Positions 27,266 to 36,651 of a DNA stretch of 57,427 nucleotides are shown here, piece by piece. Origin of the DNA: Phocaeicola plebeius (GTDB lineage Bacteria > Bacteroidota > Bacteroidia > Bacteroidales > Bacteroidaceae); the NCBI RefSeq assembly GCF_003437535.1, contig NZ_QSQT01000025.1:1-57427 (forward strand), in the 5' to 3' direction. Positions within the stretch are counted from its first letter, which is position 1, and each line of letters opens with the position of its first letter. Below the pieces are notes generated by a model, which was not told the origin of the DNA, did no database searches, and saw only the letters and a program-made list of their open reading frames with translations. Position numbers and translations under genes: made by a program.

Positions 27266-29776
27266 ATGAAACACCTGACACATTTGGCAGCCTTATGTGC
27301 GTGCCTTACCAGTTTTCCTGTATCAGCGCATGTGCAGGAAGTGATGAATGAACCGGATTCAGTATATCTGTTTTCGTATGCTACCGTGAACGATGCGGGG
27401 CGTAGTGGCCTGAAATTAGCCTGGAGTACAGATGCAACACGCTGGTTCAGTATCGGCAACGGATATGGATACGTGAGATGTGATTATGGCGCCTGGGGAG
27501 CCGAGAAACGTATGTTTAATCCTCATCTGGTGCGTGATGAAAAGGGAGTATGGCACTGCTTCTGGCAGTTGAACGAAAGTGGAAAAGAATGGGGACATGC
27601 CACTTCGCCGGATTTAATGAAGTGGAATCCGCAGACTTATTATATGCAGCCTGCTCGGGATGGTGAACAGGTCCCGACCGTAAAACGAGGAAGTGAAACG
27701 CGTAAGAAAGCTGTAGTGGAAGGTGTATTGGAACAAGGATATGTGCAGAAAGTGGCCTGGGAAGACGTGGATCGTCTGTTGAAGTTCGTGGACTATCGGG
27801 CTTACAGAGACCAGTTGCACAATGAGCGTACAGAACAGGATGCACAACGTTTTGCCGGACTGGCTCCTGTATCCCTGCAATTGACGGTACGTCCGGAAGA
27901 GGCGAAGCCTATCAGTGATAAATTGATTGGTATTTTCTTTGAAGATATTAATTACGGAGCAGATGGTGGACTTTATGCGGAACTGGTACAGAATCGTGAC
28001 TTTGAGTATTCTCCGAAGGACAATGCACATCAGGGATTTGACAGTGGCTATGCCTGGAGTGTATGGGAGAACGGGCAGTCGTCGGCTGTGAAGGTGTCAA
28101 CTGAAAATCCTTTGCATGAGAACAATCCGCATTATGTTGTATTGCAGGCTAAGCCTGGAATGGCCCTCCGTAATTCAGGCTTTGATGGAATTACGTTGAA
28201 GAAAGGAGAAAAGTATGATTTCTCTGTCTTCTCTCGTATGCCTGAAGGAAGCAAAGGTGGAAAGGTAATCGTACGCTTGCTGGATAATGAGGGAAAGGAA
28301 GTGGCGAAATCTTCTGTACGGGTAGCAGCCGGAAAATGGAAAAAGCAGTCGGCTGTGCTGACGGCTCAGACTGATGTGGATGCAGCTGTGCTTTCAGTGG
28401 AACCGGAAGTGACGGGAGAATTGCATCTGGATATGGTTTCCTTGTTCCCTCAAGAGACTTTTAAGGGGCGTAAAAATGGATTGAGAGCCGATCTGGCACA
28501 GACTTTGGCCGATTTGCATCCGCGCTTTGTACGTTTCCCGGGCGGTTGTGTGGCACATGGAAACGGAATTGATAATATTTATCGCTGGAAAAACTCAGTG
28601 GGTCCGCTGGAAGCCCGTAAACCGATGGGGAACTTGTGGGGGTATCATCAGACATTAGGTTTGGGATACTTTGAGTATTTCCAGTTCTGTGAAGATATAG
28701 GAGCAGAGCCTCTTCCAGTGCTGGCGGCCGGTGTTCCATGTCAGAATTCAGCTTGTATTCCGGGAAAACCTTTGAGCGGCGGACAGCAGGGAGGTATTCC
28801 CATGGAAGAGATGGATGCATACGTGCAGGATATTCTGGACCTGATAGAATATGCCAATGGTGACCCGAAAAAGAATAAATGGGCAAAGATGCGTGCAGAA
28901 GCAGGCCATCCGAAACCTTTCAACTTGAAGTACATCGGCATTGGAAACGAGGATTTGATTACGCCTATTTTTGAGGAGCGTTTTGAAATGATTTTCAAGG
29001 CGGTAAAAGAAAAGTATCCGGAAATCACGGTGATTGGTACGGTCGGTCCTTTCTATGAAGGTACGGATTATGAAGCCGGATGGAAGTTTGCTACGCGCCT
29101 GAATGTGCCGATGGTGGATGAACATTATTATAATACACCGGGCTGGTTTATAAATAATCAGGATTATTACGACCGTTATGACCGTACAAAACCTAAAGTG
29201 TATTTAGGAGAGTACGCCGCACATTTGCCGGGACGTCCCAATAACATTGAAACAGCTTTGGCTGAGGCGCTGTATCTGACTTCGGTAGAACGTAATGGTG
29301 ACATCGTGTCAATGACTTCTTATGCGCCTTTGTTGGCCAAGGAAGGACACACTCAGTGGAACCCCGATTTGATTTATTTCAATAACCGTGAGGTGAAACC
29401 TACCGTAGGTTATTACACCCAGCAGCTTTACGGACAGAATTCCGGAGATACTTACTTGCCTGCCGACCGGAAAATAGACAATCCTCGTCAGGATGTGCAG
29501 AAACGTATCGGTACTTCTGTGGTACGTGACAGTAAGACGGGAGATTGGATTGTGAAGCTGGTGAACTTGTTGCCAGTTCCGGTAAAGACGAAAGTGGAAG
29601 GCTTGACGCAAACTGAAAATGGAAAAGCAGTTTTGCAGGTCTTGAGTGGAAAACCTACCGACAAAAATGCACGACCGGTGAAGAAAGATGTATCCGTGAC
29701 AGAATTGTCGCAGTATGAAATGCCGGCTTATTCTTTGAGCGTGATTCGTATAAAGTCGGACGAAATGACAAAATAA
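27266..29776 (+). CDS. GH51 alpha-L-arabinofuranosidase with N-terminal propeller fragment
   Basis: After a signal peptide (VSA|HV), residues ~30-125 read like part of a GH43-type propeller (FNPHLVRDEKGVWHCFWQLN, SPDLMKWNP). This is too short for a full five-bladed fold, and no acidic triad is visible. From ~200 comes the usual secreted Bacteroides GH51: GIFFEDINYGADGGLYAE, a CBM4/9-like jelly roll at ~255-395, and the barrel. The acid/base is Glu562 in GIGNED and the nucleophile is Glu649 in YLGEYA. A C-terminal beta domain closes the protein. It releases arabinofuranose from arabinan or arabinogalactan side chains and follows the double-GH43 gene closely. Confidence 0.92.
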   Translation: MKHLTHLAALCACLTSFPVSAHVQEVMNEPDSVYLFSYATVNDAGRSGLKLAWSTDATRWFSIGNGYGYVRCDYGAWGAEKRMFNPHLVRDEKGVWHCFWQLNESGKEWGHATSPDLMKWNPQTYYMQPARDGEQVPTVKRGSETRKKAVVEGVLEQGYVQKVAWEDVDRLLKFVDYRAYRDQLHNERTEQDAQRFAGLAPVSLQLTVRPEEAKPISDKLIGIFFEDINYGADGGLYAELVQNRDFEYSPKDNAHQGFDSGYAWSVWENGQSSAVKVSTENPLHENNPHYVVLQAKPGMALRNSGFDGITLKKGEKYDFSVFSRMPEGSKGGKVIVRLLDNEGKEVAKSSVRVAAGKWKKQSAVLTAQTDVDAAVLSVEPEVTGELHLDMVSLFPQETFKGRKNGLRADLAQTLADLHPRFVRFPGGCVAHGNGIDNIYRWKNSVGPLEARKPMGNLWGYHQTLGLGYFEYFQFCEDIGAEPLPVLAAGVPCQNSACIPGKPLSGGQQGGIPMEEMDAYVQDILDLIEYANGDPKKNKWAKMRAEAGHPKPFNLKYIGIGNEDLITPIFEERFEMIFKAVKEKYPEITVIGTVGPFYEGTDYEAGWKFATRLNVPMVDEHYYNTPGWFINNQDYYDRYDRTKPKVYLGEYAAHLPGRPNNIETALAEALYLTSVERNGDIVSMTSYAPLLAKEGHTQWNPDLIYFNNREVKPTVGYYTQQLYGQNSGDTYLPADRKIDNPRQDVQKRIGTSVVRDSKTGDWIVKLVNLLPVPVKTKVEGLTQTENGKAVLQVLSGKPTDKNARPVKKDVSVTELSQYEMPAYSLSVIRIKSDEMTK

Positions 29777-29865
29777 CACTGCTTTTGAATGATTTTTAGG
29801 TTATAATTGATTGATTTCTATTTCTACGGTTTGGTGGTAAGTCTCTATTTTTGTAAAAGAGAAAA

Positions 29866-32217
29866 ATGAATACCATGAATAAATTATTGAGAAAATTGTC
29901 ATTAGGGGTGGTTTGTCTTTTGATGACGGCTTTTATCTGCTCGTGTCAAAGTGCGCAAACCGGTGGAACGTTTGAAGTGGGGAAAAATACGTTCCTGTTA
30001 AATGGAAAGCCTTTTGTGGTGAAAGCTGCGGAGGTGCATTATCCGCGTATTCCGGAACCTTATTGGGAACAGCGTATCCTTTCTTGTAAGGCTTTGGGCA
30101 TGAATACCCTTTGTCTGTATGTGTTCTGGAACTTGCATGAACAGCAGCCGGGTAAGTTTGATTTTTCCGGAAATAAAGATATTGCCAAATTCTGCCGCTT
30201 GGCACAGAAGCATGGAATGTACGTTATTGTACGTCCGGGTCCGTATGTATGTGCAGAATGGGAAATGGGTGGATTGCCCTGGTGGCTGTTGAAGAAAGAC
30301 GATGTGCAGTTGCGTACGCTGGATCCTTATTATATGGAACGTGTTGGTATTTTCATGAATGAAGTAGGCAAGCAGTTGGCTGACTTGCAGATTTCTCGTG
30401 GTGGAAATATTATTATGGTGCAGGTAGAGAACGAATATGGCTCGTATGGAATAGACAAACCGTATGTATCGGCCATTCGTGATTTGGTGAAAAAAGCCGG
30501 CTTTACAGATGTACCTTTGTTCCAGTGCGACTGGAGTTCTAACTTCACCAACAACGCACTGGATGATTTGCTTTGGACCGTAAACTTTGGTACGGGAGCC
30601 AACATTGACGAGCAGTTCAAGAAACTGAAATCACTGCGTCCGGAAACTCCGATAATGTGTAGTGAATTCTGGAGCGGCTGGTTCGACCACTGGGGACGGA
30701 AGCACGAGACTCGTGATGCGGCTACAATGGTGAGCGGTATCAAAGATATGCTGGACCGTAATATCTCTTTCAGTCTTTATATGACACACGGAGGAACAAC
30801 CTTTGGCTGGTGGGGCGGTGCCAACAATCCGGCTTACTCGGCTATGTGCAGCTCATACGATTATGATGCGCCTATCAGTGAAGCTGGATGGACTACACCG
30901 AAATACTTCCAGTTGCGTGACTTGCTGAAACAGTATCTTCCGGAGGGAGAAACCTTGCCGGAACCTCCGGCTCAGTATCCGGTGATTTCCGTACCGGCCA
31001 TTACAGAATGGGAAGTCGCGCCCTTGTTCGATAATCTGCCTCAGGCTAAACAGTCGGAAGATACTAAGCCTATGGAGCAGTTTGACCAGGGCTGGGGAAG
31101 TATCTTGTATCGTACGACATTGAAAGAAGATGTAAAAGGTATTTTGCATATTGATGAAGTACACGACTGGGCACAGGTCTTTGCTGATGGAAAATTGCTG
31201 GGCCGCTTAGACCGTCGTCGTGGTGAGTTCACTTTACCGCTGAAAGAAACCTTGAAAAAAGGTACACGTCTGGATATTCTGGTAGAAGCGATGGGACGTG
31301 TGAACTTTGATAAGTCAATTCATGACCGGAAAGGTATTACGAACAAGGTGGAAGTGGTAAGCGGCGAACAGGTGAAGGAACTGAAAGGCTGGGAAGTATA
31401 CAACTTGCCTCCGTTCTATGAATTTGTCAGCCAGAAGAACTATCAGGCAGGCAAGCCGGTTGACGGACCTGCATATTATAAAGCTACCTTCCGTTTGGAT
31501 AAGACAGGTGATACTTTCCTGGATATGCAGACTTGGGGAAAAGGTATGGTTTGGGTAAACGGACATGCTATGGGACGTTTCTGGGAAATCGGTCCGCAGC
31601 AGACTTTGTATATGCCGGGTTGCTGGTTGAAAGAAGGAGAGAATGAAATTATTGTGCTCGACCTGAAGGGACCGGCTGAAGCAAAAGTGGCTGGCGTAGA
31701 AAAACCGATTTTGGATATGCTGCGTGAAAAAGCACCGGAAACTCATCGTAAAGACGGACAGAACCTGAACTTGAAAGCTGAAAAAGTAGTAAATGCAGGT
31801 ACTTTCAAAGCTGGAAACGGCTGGCAGGAAGTACGTTTTGCGCAGCCTGCAGCAGGACGCTATTTCTGTCTGGAAGGTACTTCTAACTATGAAGGAAACA
31901 ATATCGCAGCCATTGCAGAGTTAGATGTGCTGGATAATAACGGAAAGCCTGTTTCTCGTGAGAACTGGAAGATTGTGTATGCCGACAGTGAAGAAACACG
32001 TAGTGGAAACCGCACGGCAGATAAAGTCTTCGACTTGCAGGAAAGTACTTTCTGGCAGACGGTAGACAATACCGCTTATCCTCATCAGATTGTCATAGAT
32101 TTAGGTAAGGAATATAATGTGACCGGTTTCCGGATGTTGCCTCGTGCAGAAGCCGGTGCACCAGGTTTGATAAAGGATTACAAAGTATATGTAAAGAAAT
32201 CTGACTTTACGTATTGA
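29866..32217 (+). CDS. GH35 beta-galactosidase lipoprotein with C-terminal discoidin-like domain
   Basis: The start is ATG 29866 or, three codons later, 29875; both give a type II signal peptide ending in CSC, so the enzyme is membrane anchored. The GH35 barrel shows AAEVHYPRIP, YVFWNLHEQ, VRPGPYVCAEW, QVENEYGSYG with acid/base Glu190, and MCSEFWSGWFD with nucleophile Glu267. Beta-sandwich domains follow (HDWAQVFADGKLLG, KGMVWVNGHAMGRFW). Residues ~640-783 form an F5/8 type C (discoidin-like) carbohydrate-binding domain (QIVIDLGKEYNVTGFRMLPR). It lies 89 bases after the GH51 gene. Together with GH43 and GH51 it points to arabinogalactan or pectic galactan side chains. Confidence 0.92.
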   Translation: MNTMNKLLRKLSLGVVCLLMTAFICSCQSAQTGGTFEVGKNTFLLNGKPFVVKAAEVHYPRIPEPYWEQRILSCKALGMNTLCLYVFWNLHEQQPGKFDFSGNKDIAKFCRLAQKHGMYVIVRPGPYVCAEWEMGGLPWWLLKKDDVQLRTLDPYYMERVGIFMNEVGKQLADLQISRGGNIIMVQVENEYGSYGIDKPYVSAIRDLVKKAGFTDVPLFQCDWSSNFTNNALDDLLWTVNFGTGANIDEQFKKLKSLRPETPIMCSEFWSGWFDHWGRKHETRDAATMVSGIKDMLDRNISFSLYMTHGGTTFGWWGGANNPAYSAMCSSYDYDAPISEAGWTTPKYFQLRDLLKQYLPEGETLPEPPAQYPVISVPAITEWEVAPLFDNLPQAKQSEDTKPMEQFDQGWGSILYRTTLKEDVKGILHIDEVHDWAQVFADGKLLGRLDRRRGEFTLPLKETLKKGTRLDILVEAMGRVNFDKSIHDRKGITNKVEVVSGEQVKELKGWEVYNLPPFYEFVSQKNYQAGKPVDGPAYYKATFRLDKTGDTFLDMQTWGKGMVWVNGHAMGRFWEIGPQQTLYMPGCWLKEGENEIIVLDLKGPAEAKVAGVEKPILDMLREKAPETHRKDGQNLNLKAEKVVNAGTFKAGNGWQEVRFAQPAAGRYFCLEGTSNYEGNNIAAIAELDVLDNNGKPVSRENWKIVYADSEETRSGNRTADKVFDLQESTFWQTVDNTAYPHQIVIDLGKEYNVTGFRMLPRAEAGAPGLIKDYKVYVKKSDFTY

Positions 32218-32256
32218 CTTTCAGTTCGTATTAAGACTTAAGGTATTAAAAGGTGG

Positions 32257-32294
32257 AAATATCCCATGGACGGTGAGTCTGTGGGATATTTTTT
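32257..32294 (+). terminator. Intrinsic terminator after the GH35 gene
   Basis: A 10-bp stem (32257-32266 with 32282-32291) with a 15-base loop is followed by a T tract. It ends the GH43-GH51-GH35 cluster. Confidence 0.75.
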
Positions 32295-32411
32295 GTCCGT
32301 AGAAATAAAAATAAACTCATTCTGCTTTCTTTATGGCATTTTTTTACGAACTTTGCCGTCCAATATGAAACAGGTATGCAGGGAATACTTGCATGTGACA
32401 AATTTGATAAG

Positions 32412-33725
32412 ATGAATAAGCCAAAAGCTGTATTTAGAGAAATAAACGAGAGCTATACGCTACAGGAGGCCATAGCTGAAGCAAAACGTTGCTTGAATTG
32501 TAAGAATCCTTCTTGCAAGAAAGGATGTCCGATAGAAAATCATATCCCGGAGTTCATTCATGAATTGTCAAAAGGCAATATGGGAAATGCCATGGCAATC
32601 ATTAATGAGAAGAGTAACCTGCCGGCTATTTGTGGTCGTGTCTGTCCGCATGAAAAGCAGTGTCAGGGGCATTGTGTATTGTACCCGAAAGGGAAGGGAA
32701 TAGAAATCGGTAAGCTGGAACGCTTTGTGGCCGATTTTGATACGGAAATGAAACTGATTCGCGAAAAACTACCTCAGAAGACACGGGGAAAGGTTGCCGT
32801 GATTGGTTCGGGACCTGCCGGACTGACCGTAGCCGGAGACTTGGCTCGTCAGGGTTTTAACGTGACAATTTTTGAGAGCCAGGCAGAACCGGGTGGGGTG
32901 TTGATGTATGGCATTCCGGAATATCGCCTTCCCAAACAGGTGGTTCGTCAGGAAATTGAGAAGATTGAAGCACTGGGGGTGACTTTTCTGTTGAACTGTG
33001 TGGTAGGAAAGCAGCTGAACATCGATGATATTTTTGCGCAGGGATACGATGCTATTTTTATTGGTTCAGGTACGGCTCTGCCCAAATCATTGGATATTCC
33101 GGGGGCCGGATTGCGTGGAGTGATTCAGGCGACTTATCTGTTGCATATGGCCAATATCTATAATGAAGGCACTGTTGGCCGTGATAAGGTGCCGGTTATC
33201 GAAGGAGAGCACGTGGCAGTGATGGGATGCGGAAATGTAGCCATGGATGCGGCCCGTACGGCCGTACGTATGGGAGCGGCCAGTGTGACCATTGTGTATC
33301 GACGTACGGAAGCCGATATGCCCGCTATACAGGCAGAATATCAGGCTGCCTTGCAGGAAGGTGTGAAATTCTTATGGCAGACTTCCACGACAGAGTTCCT
33401 TGGAAATGAAGACGGGAAGGTTGTCGGACTACGTGCCAATACGCCGGAGGGAGTCAAGGAGTATGCTTTCGATCGCATTTGCCTGGCTGTGGGTTCACGT
33501 CCGGCCAGTCGGATTGTGTCGACTACGGAAGGCATAGAAACCGATGATAACGGGTATGTACTGGTGAAAGAACGTCCTTTCGGTATGACAAGCCGTAAAG
33601 GAGTATTTGCCGGAGGTGATGTGGTGCATCGTCCGCAAACGGTAGTGATGGCTATGAAAGCAGCAAAGAGCGTGGCAGTGGGTATCGCACAGTATGTCGA
33701 TGCTGTAAAATTGCTGAGTGAATAA
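32412..33725 (+). CDS. NADPH-dependent glutamate synthase small-subunit homologue (GltD/SudA-like)
   Basis: I chose ATG 32412 (MNKPKAVF) over the ATG at 32376, because MNKPK precedes the conserved N-terminal region. The 437-residue flavoprotein has two four-cysteine clusters for 4Fe-4S centres (CLNCKNPSCKKGCP and CGRVCPHEKQCQGHC). It then has an FAD site (VIGSGPAGLT), an NADPH site (VMGCGNVAMDAAR) and a final FAD motif (GVFAGGDVV). Known relatives include the beta subunit of glutamate synthase, sulfide dehydrogenase and NfnB-type proteins. No large glutamate synthase subunit lies next to it, so the redox partner is unknown. The position between a PUL and purB is not informative. Confidence 0.85.
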   Translation: MNKPKAVFREINESYTLQEAIAEAKRCLNCKNPSCKKGCPIENHIPEFIHELSKGNMGNAMAIINEKSNLPAICGRVCPHEKQCQGHCVLYPKGKGIEIGKLERFVADFDTEMKLIREKLPQKTRGKVAVIGSGPAGLTVAGDLARQGFNVTIFESQAEPGGVLMYGIPEYRLPKQVVRQEIEKIEALGVTFLLNCVVGKQLNIDDIFAQGYDAIFIGSGTALPKSLDIPGAGLRGVIQATYLLHMANIYNEGTVGRDKVPVIEGEHVAVMGCGNVAMDAARTAVRMGAASVTIVYRRTEADMPAIQAEYQAALQEGVKFLWQTSTTEFLGNEDGKVVGLRANTPEGVKEYAFDRICLAVGSRPASRIVSTTEGIETDDNGYVLVKERPFGMTSRKGVFAGGDVVHRPQTVVMAMKAAKSVAVGIAQYVDAVKLLSE

Positions 33726-33744
33726 CCTAATTATAAAATAAATA

Positions 33745-33816
33745 CTAAAGTTTAAGGACTATGCCCTGATAACTCAGGAAAAAGCATTAATTTCGCGAAT
33801 TCAAATGAAACTTTAG
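33745..33816 (+). other. Structured 5' leader of purB
   Basis: The 9-base arms CTAAAGTTT (33745-33753) and AAACTTTAG (33808-33816) are exact complements. Inside them, ATGC (33761-33764) and GCAT (33784-33787) enclose the hairpin CCTGA-TAAC-TCAGG (33765-33778). This nested pairing occupies most of the 120-base gap and ends 29 bases before the purB start. It could be a cis-regulatory RNA; I do not recognise a known riboswitch. Confidence 0.4.
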
Positions 33817-33845
33817 AATTTAGATACCAAAAAAACTTTACGATA

Positions 33846-35195
33846 ATGATGGAACTTGATTTACTCACGGCTGTATCACCGATTGACGGTCGCTACAGAA
33901 GCAAAGCAGGAACTTTGGCTGCTTATTTTTCAGAATATGCGCTCATGAAGTATCGTGTGCGGGTGGAAATTGAATATTTCATCACTTTGTGTGAATTGCC
34001 TTTGCCGCAGCTGGCGTCATTTGATATGACTCGTTTTGAGTCTCTTCGTGATATCTACCGTAATTTCTCTGAAGGAGATGCTGCACGTATCAAGGAAATT
34101 GAAAGTGTGACAAATCACGATGTGAAAGCTGTTGAGTATTTCATCAAGGAACAGTTTGATAAACTGGGTGGACTGGAACCTTATAAAGAGTTCATTCACT
34201 TCGGACTGACTTCACAGGATATCAATAACACTTCAGTTCCTTTGTCTATCAAGGATGCGTTGGAAGAAGTCTATTATCCGCAGATTCAGAAACTGATTGA
34301 CCAGTTGACTGCCTACGCAGAAGAATGGAAAAATATTCCGATGCTGGCAAAGACTCACGGGCAGCCTGCTTCTCCTACTCGTCTGGGCAAGGAAATCATG
34401 GTTTTTGCTTATCGTCTGAACCGTCAGCTGGCTGTATTGAAGGCTTGTCCGTTGACTGCGAAATTTGGTGGAGCAACCGGAAATTACAATGCACATCACG
34501 TGGCTTATCCGGATTTTGACTGGAAGGCTTTCGGTAATAAGTTCGTTGCTGAAAAATTAGGTTTGGAACGTGAAGAATATACTACACAGATTTCAAATTA
34601 CGACGGACTGGGTGCCATCTTCGATGCAATGAAGCGTATCAATACCATCATGATTGACATGAACCGTGACTTCTGGCAGTATATTTCCATGGAGTATTTC
34701 AAGCAGAAAATCAAAGCGGGTGAGGTCGGCTCAAGTGCCATGCCGCATAAGGTGAACCCGATTGACTTTGAGAATGCAGAAGGTAACCTGGGAATGGCCA
34801 ATGCAATATTGGAGCATCTTTCTTCCAAATTGCCGGTCTCTCGTTTGCAGCGTGACTTGACGGACTCTACAGTGTTGCGTAATATCGGTGTTCCTTTCGG
34901 ACATACGGTGATTGCCATCCAGAGCTCACTGAAAGGTCTTGGAAAATTGCTGTTGAATGAACATAAAATCTATGAAGATCTCGATAATTGCTGGAGCGTA
35001 GTGGCTGAAGCTATTCAGACGATTTTGCGCCGTGAAGCTTATCCACATCCGTATGAAGCGTTGAAAGCGCTGACTCGTACGAACCAGGCTATTACAGAAG
35101 CTTCAATCAAAGATTTTATTGAAACACTGAACGTCAGCGAGGATATTAAAAAGGAATTGCGTGCGATTACTCCGCACAACTATACTGGAGTCTAA
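33846..35195 (+). CDS. purB: Adenylosuccinate lyase
   Basis: The 449-residue cytoplasmic enzyme has the fumarase-superfamily signature SSAMPHKVNPIDFENAEGN, TSQDINNTS and KTHGQPASPT. It cleaves SAICAR to AICAR and adenylosuccinate to AMP in purine synthesis. The N-terminus MELDLLTAVSPIDGRYRSK is typical for the long type of bacterial PurB. Two adjacent ATG codons (33846 and 33849) are both possible starts. It lies 65 bases upstream of the pseudouridine synthase gene with no terminator visible between. Confidence 0.96.
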   Translation: MMELDLLTAVSPIDGRYRSKAGTLAAYFSEYALMKYRVRVEIEYFITLCELPLPQLASFDMTRFESLRDIYRNFSEGDAARIKEIESVTNHDVKAVEYFIKEQFDKLGGLEPYKEFIHFGLTSQDINNTSVPLSIKDALEEVYYPQIQKLIDQLTAYAEEWKNIPMLAKTHGQPASPTRLGKEIMVFAYRLNRQLAVLKACPLTAKFGGATGNYNAHHVAYPDFDWKAFGNKFVAEKLGLEREEYTTQISNYDGLGAIFDAMKRINTIMIDMNRDFWQYISMEYFKQKIKAGEVGSSAMPHKVNPIDFENAEGNLGMANAILEHLSSKLPVSRLQRDLTDSTVLRNIGVPFGHTVIAIQSSLKGLGKLLLNEHKIYEDLDNCWSVVAEAIQTILRREAYPHPYEALKALTRTNQAITEASIKDFIETLNVSEDIKKELRAITPHNYTGV

Positions 35196-35260
35196 CTTTA
35201 AAAAATAAATATCGCCCGAGAGGGTGTTGAGTATTAATATTAGCATTAAACAAAAAAATT

Positions 35261-36568
35261 ATGGCAGAAAAAGAATTCAGACAAGATGGCGAAAACAGCC
35301 AGTCTGGCCGCGATGGTTACAAGTCTTACAACAGAGAAGGATATAACAAATATGGTAGAGGCGAGAAAAGCAACAGCTACGGTCGCCGTCCGTATAACAA
35401 CAATAGAGAAGGGGGAGAAGGTTATCGTTCTTCTTATAATCCTCGCTTTAATAATGGAGAGGACCGTCCGCAGAGAGGTGGTTACGGTAATCGCCCGCAG
35501 CGTTCATACGGAAACCGCTCCTACAATAATGAAGGAGGAGAGCAGCGTTCTTCTTACAATCCTCGTTTTAACAACAATAATGGTGGACGTCCGCAGCGTG
35601 CATACACTCCTCGTTTCAACAACAACCAGGAAGGAGGAGAACAGCGTTCATATCGCCCGCGCTTTAATAATGCACAACAGGGTGGAGAACAGCGTCCGTA
35701 TCGTCCTCGTTTTAACAACAATGGCGGACAGCAGGGTGGATATGGTCGTCCACAGGGAGGTTACCGTCCGCGTACTGCCGACTACAACCCGAATGCAAAA
35801 TATAGTATGAAGAAGCAGATCGAGTACAAAGAACTGCTGACTGATCCGGATGAGCCGATTCGTTTGAACAAGTTCCTTGCGAATGCAGGTATCTGCTCTC
35901 GTCGTGAAGCGGATGAGTTTATCACTGCAGGAGTAGTATCTGTAAATGGTGAAATCGTAACGGAACTGGGTACAAAGGTGAAGCGTTCGGATGAGGTGAA
36001 GTTCCACGATCAGCCGGTAAATATTGAGCGTAAGGTATATGTACTGCTTAATAAACCGAAAGATTGCGTAACGACTTCGGATGACCCGCAGGAACGTAAG
36101 ACGGTGATGGATTTCGTGAAAGGTGCTTGCAAGGAGCGTATCTATCCGGTAGGACGTCTGGACCGTAATACCACAGGTGTACTGCTGTTGACAAATGACG
36201 GTGACTTGGCATCGAAACTGACTCATCCTAAGTTCTTGAAGAAGAAAATTTATCATGTATACTGCGACAAGAATGTGACAAAGGCAGACTTGGATCAGAT
36301 TGTACAGGGTATTACACTGGATGATGGTGAAATCCATGCTGATGCTATCAGCTACGCGTCGGATACAGACAAGTCGCAGGTGGGTATTGAAATTCACTCT
36401 GGAAAGAACCGTATCGTACGTCGTATTTTCGAATCGCTGGGCTATCGTGTGATTAAGCTGGACCGTGTGTACTTTGCGGGATTGACCAAGAAGGGATTGC
36501 GTCGCGGTGACTGGCGTTACCTCACAGAACAGGAAGTGGCCATGCTTCGTATGGGATCTTTTGAATAA
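35261..36568 (+). CDS. RluB/RsuA-family pseudouridine synthase with long disordered Arg/Gly/Asn-rich tail
   Basis: Residues ~1-185 are low complexity, built of Gly, Asn, Arg, Tyr and Gln with imperfect repeats of Y-x-P-R-F-N-N (about five copies). From ~190 the usual enzyme begins: an S4 RNA-binding domain (IRLNKFLANAGICSRREAD), then the catalytic domain with YPVGRLDRNTTGVLLLTNDG, whose Asp in GRLD is the catalytic residue, and the closing KNRIVRRIFESLGY. It converts uridine to pseudouridine in rRNA, most likely 23S. The tail resembles eukaryotic RGG-type RNA-binding or condensate-forming segments. Tail length probably varies between strains because the DNA is repetitive. Confidence 0.92.
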   Translation: MAEKEFRQDGENSQSGRDGYKSYNREGYNKYGRGEKSNSYGRRPYNNNREGGEGYRSSYNPRFNNGEDRPQRGGYGNRPQRSYGNRSYNNEGGEQRSSYNPRFNNNNGGRPQRAYTPRFNNNQEGGEQRSYRPRFNNAQQGGEQRPYRPRFNNNGGQQGGYGRPQGGYRPRTADYNPNAKYSMKKQIEYKELLTDPDEPIRLNKFLANAGICSRREADEFITAGVVSVNGEIVTELGTKVKRSDEVKFHDQPVNIERKVYVLLNKPKDCVTTSDDPQERKTVMDFVKGACKERIYPVGRLDRNTTGVLLLTNDGDLASKLTHPKFLKKKIYHVYCDKNVTKADLDQIVQGITLDDGEIHADAISYASDTDKSQVGIEIHSGKNRIVRRIFESLGYRVIKLDRVYFAGLTKKGLRRGDWRYLTEQEVAMLRMGSFE

Positions 36569-36584
36569 TGATAAATATAGCAGA

Positions 36585-36623
36585 ACACAGGGATACACGG
36601 AAACGGAGCATCCCTGTGTTTTT
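36585..36623 (+). terminator. Intrinsic terminator after the pseudouridine synthase gene
   Basis: A 10-bp perfect stem (36585-36594 with 36610-36619) with a 15-base loop is followed by a T run. It lies 29 bases before the asnS start, so some read-through into asnS is possible. Confidence 0.8.
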
Positions 36624-36651
36624 AGATTAATTGATAAAACATAGAATCAAA

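Noticed and set aside
33726..33845. Classical purine riboswitch
   Set aside because: The conserved three-way-junction core bases of purine riboswitches are not seen.
35286..36598. Long open frames in other phases over the pseudouridine synthase gene
   Set aside because: They arise from the repetitive Arg/Gly/Asn codons of the real gene; no domain is visible.
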